Shown: positions 1-8,545 of the stretch, one piece after another
How the letters are laid out: every line of letters starts with the position of its first letter
Position numbering within the stretch: position 1 is the first letter of the stretch
DNA from: an uncultured Clostridia bacterium
Lineage (GTDB): Bacteria; Bacillota; Clostridia; Oscillospirales; Acutalibacteraceae
DNA: 29,586 bases
Reading direction: 5' to 3'
Assembly: GCA_904420155.1 (NCBI GenBank)
Contig: CAJFUH010000060.1
Coordinates: 1 to 29,586, forward strand
The notes under the pieces: model-generated
The model's input: only the letters and a program-made list of their open reading frames with translations
Database searches by the model: none
Told to the model about the DNA's origin: nothing
Made by a program: the position numbers and the translations under genes

Positions 1-8
1 CTCTACCC

Positions 9-37
9 TTGCGAAACGGTTAGGGAAGATTTATAAT
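9..37 (+). promoter_or_regulatory. Predicted sigma-A promoter of the apgM gene
   Basis: A -35 box TTGCGA (9-14) is followed after 17 bp by a perfect -10 box TATAAT (32-37). Transcription would start near 44, about 28 bases before the chosen ATG of the downstream gene. The call rests on consensus match and spacing only. Confidence 0.6.
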
Positions 38-71
38 AGAAAAAAATCTCCAAAGAAAGTTGGTTGTAACG

Positions 72-1283
72 ATGAAATATGCGGTTGTGTTGTGCGACGG
101 CATGGCGGATTATCCCATAGAAACTTTAGGCGGTAAAACCCCGATGGCGGCAGCGGATAAGCCCGCTATGGACGCTTTGGCGGCAAAGGCGGAAGTGGGT
201 CTCGTAAAAACGGTACCGGACGGCATTGCTCCCGGCAGCGATGTAGCAAACCTTTCCGTAATGGGATACGATCCCTCTATCTACTATACCGGCCGTTCCC
301 CGCTGGAGGCCGCCAGCATCGGGATTGATCTTAAAGACGATGACGTAACGCTGCGCTGCAATCTGGTCACTCTGTCAGAGGAAGAAAACTATGAAGACAA
401 AAGTATGGTCGATTACTGCGCGGGAGATATTTCCACGGAAGAGGCAAAAATCCTCATTGGATTTATTCAAGAAAATTTGGGCAACGATACATTCGCCTTC
501 TATCCGGGCGTAAGCTACCGACATTGCTTGGTGTGGAAACACGGCAATCCAAAACCCGGAAAATTGACCCCTCCCCACGATATCTCCGGCAGAAGCGTAC
601 GTGGCCATCTTCCAGAAGGCACAGAGGCGCAGCTCCTCCTGGATATGATGAAAAAGAGCCATGAACTGCTCAAAAATCATCCCATCAACCAAAAGCGCGT
701 TCAGGAGGGAAAACGTCCTGCCAATTCTATATGGCTTTGGGGGGAGGGCATGCGTCCCCGTCTGGACAGTTTTCAGGATAAATTCGGCTTGAAAGGGTCC
801 GTCGTCTCCGCAGTAGATCTCATCAAAGGGATCGGACTGTGCGCCAAAATGCATTCCTGCGATGTAGAGGGCGCTACCGGCTATATCGACACCAACTTCC
901 AAGGAAAAATGGAAGCGGCCTTGCAGGAATTTGAGCGGGGGCAGGATTTTGTCTATATCCACGTGGAAGCTCCCGACGAATGCGGGCACCGCAATGAACT
1001 GGAAAACAAAATAAAGAGTATCAGCCTGATCGACCATCTGATCCTTCAGCCGCTGCTCAAGGGATTGGAAAAATTCGGCGACTATTCCGTAATGGTCCTT
1101 CCCGACCATCCCACTCCGATTTCCACCCGCACGCATGCTTCCGATCCTGTACCTTACCTGATCTACCGGAGCAATCAGGAGGTGGATAGCGGCGTCGTCT
1201 GTTTTGATGAAGAACAAGCGGCGGCTACTGGAAACCGGGTCATGCAGGGACACTTATTAATGCCCCGTTTCCTACAGAAATAA
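72..1283 (+). CDS. apgM: Cofactor-independent phosphoglycerate mutase, apgM family (proposed homoserine kinase)
   Basis: A 403-residue protein of the alkaline-phosphatase/metalloenzyme superfamily. Members interconvert 3- and 2-phosphoglycerate without 2,3-bisphosphoglycerate; a bacterial subgroup that includes clostridial proteins is annotated as a proposed homoserine kinase of threonine synthesis. The sequence shows the N-terminal metal-binding DGMADYP (Asp9), the segment PGSDVANLSVMGYDP with the expected nucleophile Ser56, GRSPLEAAS, and two late metal motifs, EAPDECGHRNE and LPDHPTPISTRTH. The ATG at 72 is preferred over the in-frame TTG at 60 because the protein then begins MKYAVVLCDG, directly before the first metal motif. 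The ribosome site is weak (AAAGAAAG). A DUF896 gene follows 74 bases later. The family is certain; which of the two activities applies cannot be decided here. Confidence 0.88.
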   Translation: MKYAVVLCDGMADYPIETLGGKTPMAAADKPAMDALAAKAEVGLVKTVPDGIAPGSDVANLSVMGYDPSIYYTGRSPLEAASIGIDLKDDDVTLRCNLVTLSEEENYEDKSMVDYCAGDISTEEAKILIGFIQENLGNDTFAFYPGVSYRHCLVWKHGNPKPGKLTPPHDISGRSVRGHLPEGTEAQLLLDMMKKSHELLKNHPINQKRVQEGKRPANSIWLWGEGMRPRLDSFQDKFGLKGSVVSAVDLIKGIGLCAKMHSCDVEGATGYIDTNFQGKMEAALQEFERGQDFVYIHVEAPDECGHRNELENKIKSISLIDHLILQPLLKGLEKFGDYSVMVLPDHPTPISTRTHASDPVPYLIYRSNQEVDSGVVCFDEEQAAATGNRVMQGHLLMPRFLQK

Positions 1284-1306
1284 AGTATCGCTAGATTGGC
1301 ATTTTT

Positions 1307-1338
1307 ATAAAAGGTCCGGGATTTCCCGCCCCTTTTAT
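1307..1338 (+). other. Hairpin between apgM and the DUF896 gene
   Basis: ATAAAAGG (1307-1314) pairs with CCTTTTAT (1331-1338), and an inner CGGG/CCCG stem closes on an ATTT loop. It is followed by CTTTTG rather than a clean T-run. It could be a weak terminator or a stability element between the two genes. Confidence 0.4.
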
Positions 1339-1357
1339 CTTTTGAAAGAGAGGAACT

Positions 1358-1570
1358 ATGACCAGCGAAAAAATCGATCGCATCAATGAATTGGCCCGCA
1401 AAGCCAAACAAGCCGGCTTGACGGAAGAAGAAAAGGCCGAACAGCAGGCCCTCCGGCAGGAATATGTACAAAGTATCCGTGCAGACTTACGCCAAACCCT
1501 GGATCGGGTTCGCATTGTGGAGAAAGATGGGAGAATCACCCCGATGAAAAAGCGTACCATCCAATCCTAA
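1358..1570 (+). CDS. DUF896 (UPF0291, YnzC-like) small protein
   Basis: A 70-residue, highly charged, helical protein. The N-terminal half, with INELARKAKQAGLTEEEKAEQ and then LRQEYV and RADLRQTLD, is the recognisable DUF896 helical hairpin found in Bacillus YnzC and relatives. Its molecular function is unknown; in Bacillus the relative lies in an SOS-associated locus, but nothing in this context points to that. The start at 1358 has a good ribosome site (GAAAGAGAGG) about 6 bases upstream. It probably shares a transcript with apgM and is closed by the terminator at 1611-1652. Confidence 0.85.
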   Translation: MTSEKIDRINELARKAKQAGLTEEEKAEQQALRQEYVQSIRADLRQTLDRVRIVEKDGRITPMKKRTIQS

Positions 1571-1610
1571 TAGAGAACGGCTTAAAATCTTGTTAGTATA
1601 TCTGGCTAAT

Positions 1611-1652
1611 AAAAAAGGAAGCTGAGAGAATCATCTCTTGGCTTCCTTTTTT
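1611..1652. terminator. Bidirectional intrinsic terminator
   Basis: A 12-bp stem (GGAAGCTGAGAG against CTCTTGGCTTCC, two wobble pairs) closes a 6-base loop, with an A-run before and a T-run after. It sits between the plus-strand DUF896 gene and the minus-strand SDR gene and can serve both. Confidence 0.85.
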
Positions 1653-1674
1653 GTAAGTAATCCTTTTTTCTTTA

Positions 1675-2706
1675 CTAAGATTGCGGATGTATTTCAAAAA
1701 AACGCTGTAAACCGCTGTGATATGCTTTTATGACGTCATCACACCAATGATCGAAAACGGGATCTTCGGTTTGGTATTCCGGACGTCCCTGGATGTATCG
1801 TAATGTCCGGTGCACCCCCTGGTCAAACCGCACCGTCGCCTGAAATCCCGGGACCAACCGTTTTAATTTTTGATTATCAAAATAGACGGTATTGCTTTTG
1901 TCGCCTAATAAACCGCCTTTCATCTGCGGGTCGCATGCCGTCAAAAAGTCTGTGGCAATATGGATAAGTTTAGGGGTAACCCCCAACGCTTCCCCAATTA
2001 TTTGATAAATTTGATTCCAGGTAAGCGATTCCTCTGAGGTAATCTGTACTGCTTCCCCAATAGCGTGGGGATTTCCCATCAATCCCACAAACCCTTTGGC
2101 AAAATCGCTGTTGTGGGTCAAGGTCCAAAGAGAACTTCCGTCTCCTGGAACAATCACAGGCTTGCCGTCCATCATTCGCCGAATAACTTGCCAGCTTCCC
2201 CCCGCCCCGTGGAGGGCAACCGGGACGGAGGTATCCCCATAGGTATGGCTGGGACGCACAATGGTAACCGGGAAACCATGGTCCCGATATTCCCGTATCA
2301 GCCGTTCTTCACATGCAATTTTGTCCCGGGAATATTGCCAGTAGGGATTGCAAAGCGGAGTACTTTCCGTAATGCGAAAATCCGACAATGGCTTTTGATA
2401 AGCGGAAGCCGAACTGATAAAAAAGTACTGTTTTACTTTCCCGGCAAATAGCCGGATATCCCGTTCAATATGTTCCGGCACAAAAGCAATAAAATCCGCC
2501 ACCACGTCAAAGTGCATGTCTGCCAGTTTTTCCGCCACAGAAGCTTCGTCTTGAATATCCGCTTCGATGAGATGTACTGGTTCCGGTACTTCCTCTGTCC
2601 GGTTCCCCCGGTTGAGCAAGCAGAGTTCCCAATCAGGATTCTGGGCAATTCGTTTGGTAATCGCCAGACTGATGGTACCCGTCCCGCCAATGAATAGCGC
2701 TTTCAT
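1675..2706 (-). CDS. NAD(P)-dependent epimerase/dehydratase (extended/atypical SDR)
   Basis: A 343-residue single-domain Rossmann protein. The N-terminus MKALFIGGTGTIS carries the glycine-rich nucleotide-binding motif (Gly7-Ser13), and an acidic residue follows beta-3 in LIEADIQD. The catalytic area shows FISSASAY (Ser99/Ser100) and a YxxxK pair, YSRDK (Tyr125, Lys129), so the active site looks intact. The family acts on nucleotide sugars or related substrates; the substrate here cannot be told. The start at 2706 has AGAAAGG upstream, about 11 bases away. No sugar-nucleotide or cell-surface genes lie nearby, so context gives no substrate clue. A possible decayed reading frame lies just upstream on the same strand. 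Confidence 0.85.
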   Translation of the reverse strand: MKALFIGGTGTISLAITKRIAQNPDWELCLLNRGNRTEEVPEPVHLIEADIQDEASVAEKLADMHFDVVADFIAFVPEHIERDIRLFAGKVKQYFFISSASAYQKPLSDFRITESTPLCNPYWQYSRDKIACEERLIREYRDHGFPVTIVRPSHTYGDTSVPVALHGAGGSWQVIRRMMDGKPVIVPGDGSSLWTLTHNSDFAKGFVGLMGNPHAIGEAVQITSEESLTWNQIYQIIGEALGVTPKLIHIATDFLTACDPQMKGGLLGDKSNTVYFDNQKLKRLVPGFQATVRFDQGVHRTLRYIQGRPEYQTEDPVFDHWCDDVIKAYHSGLQRFFEIHPQS

Positions 2707-2854
2707 AAACAGTCGACCTTTCTTTGTTGATTGATGTAAGGATTTTCAACATTTTCCCGATCTCTTCTTCCGGAATATCATGGGCAATCCAACGGCAAAG
2801 ATCCTCCGCGCAGGTTTTGTTTTTCCGCCGGGAGGCACTGCGAATTTTTAGGGG
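2707..2854 (-). pseudogene. Possible decayed C-terminal end of a small regulator (MarR-like?)
   Basis: In the 450-base gap 2707-3156 the minus strand has an open frame after an in-frame TGA (2855-2857). It translates to a coding-looking helical stretch with KNKTCAEDLCRWIAHDIPEE and then EIGKMLKILTSINKE. The pattern (paired helices, IPEEE, then a leucine-rich last helix) is like the C-terminal dimerisation helices of MarR-family regulators, but I see no winged-helix part and no usable start. The frame runs on into the SDR start region and stops at 2633-2635. The same frame upstream of the TGA (to 3049) shows no recognisable domain. This may be a remnant or chance. The rest of the gap holds only the promoter at 3086-3114. 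Confidence 0.25.
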
Positions 2855-3085
2855 TCATGCGATCCTTCCGCATAGTATCCCAAGCGCCCCATGTCCTGTA
2901 GAGGAAAAGTGACAGCCCGATGGCATATGTCTAAGCGCATCCCGCCTCGCCGGGATTTCTCCACTGTACAACCCGCCAGAAGCAATCTCTATCCCGTCCA
3001 ACCCTGCTGTCTTTTTCTGTAGTGTATCATATCTATCTTTCTCTGTCACGTATTCTTGCCCTTAACATGAATTTTTATTTCTTAA

Positions 3086-3114
3086 TTGCGGCCCGCTTCT
3101 TTTTCTTTTATAAT
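3086..3114 (+). promoter_or_regulatory. Predicted sigma-A promoter of the radical SAM gene
   Basis: TTGCGG (3086-3091), a 17-bp spacer and a perfect TATAAT (3109-3114) lie 43 bases before the chosen ATG at 3157. This also argues against a start further upstream, because a longer product would begin before this promoter. Confidence 0.6.
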
Positions 3115-3156
3115 AACAGCGATATCTTTATTTTTTGTAATGGAAAAGAGGTACTT

Positions 3157-4863
3157 ATGAAAACCGTTCTGGCCGCTTTGGATTCCCAATATATCCATAC
3201 TAATTTAGCCATCCGATGCCTGGCTTCCTGCTGTGATCAAGAGCCGCCCATCCTGCGGGATTACAATATCAACCAGCAACCTTTTCTCATTTTAAAGGAT
3301 CTTCTCTCCTTGAAACCGGATGCAGTGGGCTTTTCCTGTTATATTTGGAATATCCAATCTATTTTCCGCTTGTGTTCTGACTTAAAAAAAGCCCTCCCCT
3401 CGGTTTTTATATTTTTGGGAGGGCCTGAAGTCTCCTTTACCGCCAAAGAGATCCTCCATAAACATCCGGAAATCGACTGCATCTTATGTGGAGAAGGAGA
3501 ATCCCTTTTCCCCCATCTTATGGAATGTCTGGAACAAAATCAGGATCCCCGCCTGCCCGGTATCGTCTATCGCAGGCAAGGCCAGATTCTGGGAGACGAT
3601 CATTATCAGCTGGCTGCCGGCTGGGAGCATCTTCCCTCCCCATACCCGGAAACCGCCCCTTGCTTTGCGGAAGGAAAAATCGCTTATTACGAATCATCCC
3701 GGGGCTGCCCTTTTTCCTGCTCTTACTGCCTGTCTGGAGCCATGGGGGGAGGGGTACGGGAACGCCCTATGCAACAGGTAAAAAAAGATCTTTCCCGGTT
3801 TGTACAGGAAGGAGCCCCTATTGTAAAACTGATCGACCGGACTTTTAACGCACATCCCGCCCGTGCAAAGGAAATCGTGCGGTATATCATTTCCTTAGGC
3901 GGTCCCACCCGCTTTCATTTTGAAATTGGCGCGGATCTTCTAGATGAAGAATTACTGGCGCTATTTTGCTCCTCCCCCAAAGGCAAATTCCAGTTAGAGG
4001 CCGGCGTTCAGTCCTGTAATCCACAAACCCTCTCGGCCGTGGTGCGGCATACTCGCTTTGACAAGCTGCGGCACAATATCAAAACTTTAATGGCAAGCGG
4101 AAACGTTCATCTGCATTTGGATTTGATTGCCGGCCTTCCCTGGGAAGATTACCGCAGTTTCGCCCGTTCTTTCGACCAAGTCTATGAAATGCAACCCCAT
4201 CAGTTACAGCTGGGATTTTTAAAACTGCTCAAAGGGTCTTCCCTATGGAAAAATGCGGAATCCTACGGCCTTGTGTGCCGGGATTATCCCCCTTACGAAG
4301 TACTGTCCACCCCTTGGATTTCAGCCGAAGAACTTCTTCGGCTGAAAGGGATCGAAGAAGTTGTGGAACGGTATTATAATTCCGGCCGCGCCCGCCGGGC
4401 CTTAGCTTATCTGATGGAACAGGCTTACCCTTCCCCATTTTCCTGTTACGAAGATCTGGCCGACTATTGCAACCCGCGCGGCTTTTTGGACCGTCCTATG
4501 AGCGCCGCCAACCAGATCACCGCCTTAGGGGAATTCGCCAGGCAAAAATTAGAATCATCAGCTTATTTCTTTTTCCTAGCTTTATTAAAGCTGGATTATT
4601 TGCTTTCCGGAGCAAAAGGGGCCTGCCCTTCCCTTTTTGACAGTATCCGGACTGAAGAGCCTATCCAAGATTATGTACGCAGAGCCAAACAAAACGGGGC
4701 TATTACGCCGGAACAAGCCAGAAGGGCAAAATTTGATATTCTTCCTATTCATCCCTATACCCACCAGAGTTCCCCTTGCTTTATTATGGTAGAACCGTGG
4801 ATACGGGATGAAATCACAGGAGAATGCGCGCTTACGGTATTAAGTCCCCTTCCTTCTCTATGA
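3157..4863 (+). CDS. B12-binding-domain radical SAM protein (DUF4080 family)
   Basis: A 568-residue protein. Residues 1-130 look like a cobalamin-binding Rossmann domain (DAVGFSCYIWNI near 55-66, FIFLGGPEVS near 85-93, ILCGEGE near 109-115). A radical SAM core follows with the cluster motif CPFSCSYC (Cys184, Cys188, Cys191). The C-terminal 200 residues match what I know as DUF4080. Such proteins are cytoplasmic [4Fe-4S]/SAM enzymes, mostly of unknown substrate. The ATG at 3157 is chosen because the radical SAM homologue start MKTVLAALDSQY and a ribosome site (AAGAGG) fit there, and the promoter lies just upstream. An in-frame extension to 3022 encodes a hydrophobic tract that is probably not translated. 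It is monocistronic and closed by the terminator at 4901-4942. Substrate is unknown. Confidence 0.85.
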   Translation: MKTVLAALDSQYIHTNLAIRCLASCCDQEPPILRDYNINQQPFLILKDLLSLKPDAVGFSCYIWNIQSIFRLCSDLKKALPSVFIFLGGPEVSFTAKEILHKHPEIDCILCGEGESLFPHLMECLEQNQDPRLPGIVYRRQGQILGDDHYQLAAGWEHLPSPYPETAPCFAEGKIAYYESSRGCPFSCSYCLSGAMGGGVRERPMQQVKKDLSRFVQEGAPIVKLIDRTFNAHPARAKEIVRYIISLGGPTRFHFEIGADLLDEELLALFCSSPKGKFQLEAGVQSCNPQTLSAVVRHTRFDKLRHNIKTLMASGNVHLHLDLIAGLPWEDYRSFARSFDQVYEMQPHQLQLGFLKLLKGSSLWKNAESYGLVCRDYPPYEVLSTPWISAEELLRLKGIEEVVERYYNSGRARRALAYLMEQAYPSPFSCYEDLADYCNPRGFLDRPMSAANQITALGEFARQKLESSAYFFFLALLKLDYLLSGAKGACPSLFDSIRTEEPIQDYVRRAKQNGAITPEQARRAKFDILPIHPYTHQSSPCFIMVEPWIRDEITGECALTVLSPLPSL

Positions 4864-4900
4864 CAGCAGTTCCCTTGATTATTTTCATAGGCAGAGTTAG

Positions 4901-4942
4901 AAAAATAACCATGCAGAGTTTTTCCCTGCATGGTTATTTTTT
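4901..4942. terminator. Bidirectional intrinsic terminator
   Basis: A perfect stem of about 15 bp (AAAATAACCATGCAG against CTGCATGGTTATTTT) with a 9-base loop lies between the convergent radical SAM gene and dapL. It abuts the dapL stop codon and ends the long minus-strand operon. Confidence 0.9.
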
Positions 4943-6124
4943 CTATTTCAAGAGTTTCTGAATACGCTGCATAGCTTCGGCCGTTTTGTCTTGATCGCCA
5001 AACGAGGTCAGACGGAAGAACCCTTCCCCGTTTTTCCCAAAACCGGCCCCCGGCGTCCCCACTACATGGGCCTCTTGGAGTAACCAATCAAAAAACTCCC
5101 ACGACTTCATTTCATGGGGACATTTGAGCCAGATATACGGGGAATTTTTTCCGCCTGTATACCAGATTCCCAAACCGGTCAGGGTATCTGCGATTACTTT
5201 GGCATTGTGCTGATAATAGGCAATATTTTTCCGTATCTGCTGCATGCCTTCCTCCTGGAACACCGCAGCCGCGCCTTTCTGTACAATGTAAGGCACGCCG
5301 TTAAACTTGGTGGTCTGCCGTCTCAGCCACATATGGTTCAGGGACATCCCTTCCCGCTGAAGTGCCATAGGCACCACGGTATACCCACAACGGGTCCCGG
5401 TAAAGCCCGCCGTTTTGGAAAAGGAACAGAATTCAATCGCGCACTCTTTGGCCCCGTCGATTTCATAAATGGATCTGGGAAGATCGTCTTCCTGGACAAA
5501 AGCCTCATAAGCAGCGTCAAATAAAATCACCGCCCCGCAATACGCGGCATAGTCGACCCACTGTTTCAGCTGCTCTTTGGTGTAGACAGCACCTGTGGGA
5601 TTATTGGGGGAACACAGATAAATGAGGTCTGCCTTCACCTGTTCATCGGGCATAGGCAGAAAACCGTTTTCCTGGTTGGCGTCCAGATATACGATCTTCC
5701 GGCCCGCCATGAGATTGGTGTCCACATAGACCGGATAGACCGGATCTGGGATCAGGACGGTATTGTCCACATCAAAAAGATCCAAGATATTGCCCAAGTC
5801 GCTTTTAGCCCCATCGCTGACGAAAATTTCGTCTGGATCCAGATGCACGCCCCGGACCGCATAATGGCCGCGGATGGAAGCTTTCAAAAACGGATACCCC
5901 TGTTCCGGGCCGTATCCATGAAAGGTATCTTTATGGCCCATCTCTTCCACTGCTTTGTGGAGTTCCTGCACCACCGCGCTGCATAACGGCAAGGTAACAT
6001 CCCCAATTCCTAGACGGATGATCTCTGTTTTTGGATGATCGGTTTGAAATGCCGATACTTTCTGGGCAATGGTAGAAAACAAATAGCTCTCTTCCAGACG
6101 GGAATAATTCTGGTTAATCTTCAT
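4943..6124 (-). CDS. dapL: LL-diaminopimelate aminotransferase
   Basis: A 393-residue class I/II PLP aminotransferase that converts tetrahydrodipicolinate plus glutamate directly to LL-diaminopimelate and 2-oxoglutarate, bypassing the succinylated or acetylated intermediates. DapL-type features are the N-terminus KINQNYSRLEESYLFSTIA, RLGIGDVTLPL, FHGYGPEQGYPFLKASI, the CSPNNPTGAVY loop, and SFSKTAGFTGTRCGY, which holds the PLP lysine (Lys237). The ATG at 6124 is preferred over TTG at 6133: AGAAAGG lies 9 bases upstream and the protein then starts MKINQNYSRLE. It is the last gene of the glnA operon, 90 bases after nadE. DapF, the next enzyme, is encoded in the same operon. Confidence 0.93.
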   Translation of the reverse strand: MKINQNYSRLEESYLFSTIAQKVSAFQTDHPKTEIIRLGIGDVTLPLCSAVVQELHKAVEEMGHKDTFHGYGPEQGYPFLKASIRGHYAVRGVHLDPDEIFVSDGAKSDLGNILDLFDVDNTVLIPDPVYPVYVDTNLMAGRKIVYLDANQENGFLPMPDEQVKADLIYLCSPNNPTGAVYTKEQLKQWVDYAAYCGAVILFDAAYEAFVQEDDLPRSIYEIDGAKECAIEFCSFSKTAGFTGTRCGYTVVPMALQREGMSLNHMWLRRQTTKFNGVPYIVQKGAAAVFQEEGMQQIRKNIAYYQHNAKVIADTLTGLGIWYTGGKNSPYIWLKCPHEMKSWEFFDWLLQEAHVVGTPGAGFGKNGEGFFRLTSFGDQDKTAEAMQRIQKLLK

Positions 6125-6160
6125 CCATACCAACCTTTCTTTTCTTTTTTCTCATCCGGC

Positions 6161-6180
6161 AAAACCCGCCCCCTGGCAGG
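6161..6180 (-). other. Short GC hairpin in the nadE-dapL gap
   Basis: On the minus strand CCTGCC-AGGG-GGCGGG is followed by TTTT. It could be a weak internal terminator that lowers dapL expression relative to nadE, or just an mRNA structure. The T-run is short, so full termination is unlikely. Confidence 0.35.
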
Positions 6181-6214
6181 TTATTTCTTTTTCCTGAAAG
6201 AAAACGCAATCTTT

Positions 6215-6940
6215 TTACAGACGAGCAGGCATCTGCCGTTTGTGTTCGCTTTTCCGATGCATAGCCTCTATTTTAGCAACGACTTCCGGCTCGCCTTCGC
6301 CTTGCAAAAGATAACGGTCAATTTGGGCATACGTAATTCCCATCTCTTTTTCATCGGTCTGTCCTTCAAACAGTCCGGCGGACGGAGCTTTTGTAATAAT
6401 ATTTTCCGGCGCATGGAGGAAACGGAGGAACTCGTAAATTTCAGTTACCGTCAGGTCCGCGATGGGATTAAAGTCATGGCCGCCGTCTCCCCATTTGGTG
6501 AAATAGCCCACATAAGCCTCGCTGCGGTTTCCGGTGCCCGCCACCAGATAATTTTTGCTTTGGGCAATGGCGTACAGAGTGATCATCCGCATACGCGGCG
6601 CAATATTGGCTTTGGCCATATCGGAAAGTTGCACCTGGCCTCCCACCTGGCTGCAAAAAAATTCTTTTCCCATCGTCAGGTCAACGGTAATGGTGGGGAT
6701 GTCAAATTGTTCCGCCACCTTACGCCCGTCTTCCATATCCTCTCCGAAATTACGTCTGGACTGGCACGGCATCATGACTCCCAATACATGATCGCATGCC
6801 TTGCGGCACAGGATGCCCACCAGAGCGCTGTCCTTTCCGCCGCTGTTTCCATAAACAATGCCCCGAGCTCCGGAGCGCTTCAACTGTTCCTGGATAAAAG
6901 CGATCCGGCGTTCCAACTCTTCCTGATAATTTCTTGTCAT
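6215..6940 (-). CDS. nadE: Ammonia-dependent NAD(+) synthetase
   Basis: A 241-residue adenine-nucleotide alpha-hydrolase-type enzyme that amidates nicotinate adenine dinucleotide to NAD+ with ATP. The PP-loop is NSGGKDSA (residues 32-39), with Lys where many NadE have Ile. Later VDLTMGKEFF, NIAPRMRMITLYAIAQ and GTGNRSEAYVGYFTKWGDGG are typical NadE segments. There is no N-terminal nitrilase (glutaminase) domain, so free ammonia is the expected donor. The start ATG has GGAGAGGAG just upstream, overlapping the end of pyrG; the pyrG stop is only 6 bases before it, so the two are almost certainly co-translated. Its place among glutamine- and ammonia-using enzymes fits. Confidence 0.93.
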   Translation of the reverse strand: MTRNYQEELERRIAFIQEQLKRSGARGIVYGNSGGKDSALVGILCRKACDHVLGVMMPCQSRRNFGEDMEDGRKVAEQFDIPTITVDLTMGKEFFCSQVGGQVQLSDMAKANIAPRMRMITLYAIAQSKNYLVAGTGNRSEAYVGYFTKWGDGGHDFNPIADLTVTEIYEFLRFLHAPENIITKAPSAGLFEGQTDEKEMGITYAQIDRYLLQGEGEPEVVAKIEAMHRKSEHKRQMPARL

Positions 6941-6946
6941 AATTGT

Positions 6947-8545
6947 TTACTCCTCTCCCAGTGATGCGGCAATAAATTCCCGGAACAAAGGATGCGCCCG
7001 ATTGGGCCGGCTCTTGAATTCCGGATGATACTGCACCCCCACATAAAAGCGCTGTGAGTGCAGCTCTACCGCCTCCACCAGCCTTCCATCCGGCGAAGTC
7101 CCCGATAAAGTGAGGCCCGCTTCCATAAAGTCTTTCCGATATTCATTGTTAAATTCATAACGGTGGCGGTGGCGCTCGGAAATTTCCGCCGCCTGATAGG
7201 CGCGGTAAAGGGCGGTTTCCCTCTGGACTTGGCAGGGATAAGCCCCCAAGCGCATCGTGCCTCCTTTGGGCAGATTCCCCTCTTGATCTGGCATCAAGGC
7301 GATCACCGGGTGAGCGCTTTGAGGATCGAATTCGCTGGAATTGGCGTCTTCCCATCCCAATACATGGCGGGCATATTCTATGACGGCAACCTGCATCCCC
7401 AAACAAATCCCAAAATAGGGAACTTGATGGGTTCTGGCATAGGCAGCGGCGGCAACCATCCCTTCAATGCCGCGTCCGCCAAATCCCCCCGGCACTATAA
7501 TGCCGGCGCAGTCCCCCAATAACACAGGAGCGCTCTTATCATTCAATTCTTCTGAATCCACCCATTGGATCTCTACCTTCACCCCATTTTCATAGCCGGC
7601 GTGATACAGCGCTTCCGCCACCGACAGATAAGCGTCGTGCAGTTTCACATATTTGCCCACAAGCGCAATCTTGATTTGCTTCCTGCTGTTTTCTATCCGA
7701 TGGACCATCTCTTTCCACTCGGTCAAATCACAGGGGCCGCACGGGATAGACAGCTCACGGCACACAATTTCCGCCAGCCCGTTTTCCTCCAGCATCAAAG
7801 GGGCTTGGTAAAGCACCGGCAGCGTCAAATTCTCAATGACGCAGTCTTCTTTGACATTGCAGAATAAAGCGATTTTCCGGCGGATGCTTTCATCCACCGG
7901 TTCGTCGCACCGCATGATAATCAGGTCCGGCATAATACCAAAGGATTGCAACTCTTTTACGGAGTGCTGGGTTGGTTTCGATTTATGTTCTCCAGAGCTT
8001 TTGAGATAGGGGACCAAAGTCACATGGAGGAACAGGCAATTTTCCCTGCCCACCTCGTGGGAAACCTGGCGGATGGCCTCCAAAAACGGCTGGCTTTCGA
8101 TATCCCCGGTGGTGCCGCCGATTTCGGTGATGACTACGTCCGCCCCGGTCTTTTGGCCCACCGAATAGATAAAGCTTTTAATTTCATTGGTGATGTGAGG
8201 GATTACCTGAACGGTTTCCCCCAGATATTCCCCCTTACGCTCTTTTTGCAGCACATTCCAGTAAACTTTTCCCGTGGTTAAGTTGGAATACTGGTTAAGG
8301 TTTTCATCAATAAAACGCTCATAGTGCCCCAAATCCAAATCGGTTTCTGCGCCGTCTTCGGTCACATAGACTTCCCCGTGCTGGTACGGGCTCATGGTGC
8401 CGGGATCCACGTTGATATAGGGGTCCAATTTCTGAGCCGCGATGTGCAGGCCCCTGTTTTTTAGAAGCCTTCCCAGGGAGGCCGCCGTAATCCCCTTCCC
8501 CAGGCCGGACACCACGCCTCCCGTCACAAAAATATATTTGGTCAT
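6947..8545 (-). CDS. pyrG: CTP synthase
   Basis: A 532-residue protein of the usual length. The N-terminal amidoligase domain begins MTKYIFVTGGVVSGLGKGI with the P-loop near residues 9-20, followed by KLDPYINVDPGTMSPYQHGEVYV. The C-terminal class I glutamine amidotransferase domain has PYFGICLGMQ (nucleophile Cys near 380) and GVQYHPEF. It makes CTP from UTP with glutamine amide nitrogen. The start ATG overlaps the preceding dapF stop by 4 bases (ATGA), indicating translational coupling. With carA and carB it gives the operon the first and last steps of pyrimidine nucleotide synthesis, both glutamine-dependent. Confidence 0.97.
   Translation of the reverse strand: MTKYIFVTGGVVSGLGKGITAASLGRLLKNRGLHIAAQKLDPYINVDPGTMSPYQHGEVYVTEDGAETDLDLGHYERFIDENLNQYSNLTTGKVYWNVLQKERKGEYLGETVQVIPHITNEIKSFIYSVGQKTGADVVITEIGGTTGDIESQPFLEAIRQVSHEVGRENCLFLHVTLVPYLKSSGEHKSKPTQHSVKELQSFGIMPDLIIMRCDEPVDESIRRKIALFCNVKEDCVIENLTLPVLYQAPLMLEENGLAEIVCRELSIPCGPCDLTEWKEMVHRIENSRKQIKIALVGKYVKLHDAYLSVAEALYHAGYENGVKVEIQWVDSEELNDKSAPVLLGDCAGIIVPGGFGGRGIEGMVAAAAYARTHQVPYFGICLGMQVAVIEYARHVLGWEDANSSEFDPQSAHPVIALMPDQEGNLPKGGTMRLGAYPCQVQRETALYRAYQAAEISERHRHRYEFNNEYRKDFMEAGLTLSGTSPDGRLVEAVELHSQRFYVGVQYHPEFKSRPNRAHPLFREFIAASLGEE

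Noticed and set aside
375..1253. 292-codon minus-strand frame within apgM
   Set aside because: It lies wholly under the apgM coding region, and the protein has no family motif or plausible start signal.
3022..3156. N-terminal extension of the radical SAM protein
   Set aside because: It would begin upstream of the best promoter and encode a hydrophobic tract before the normal domain start; the ATG at 3157 has a ribosome site.
6035..6964. 309-codon plus-strand frame across nadE and the dapL start
   Set aside because: It is antisense to nadE with conserved PP-loop coding; composition and lack of a ribosome site argue for chance.
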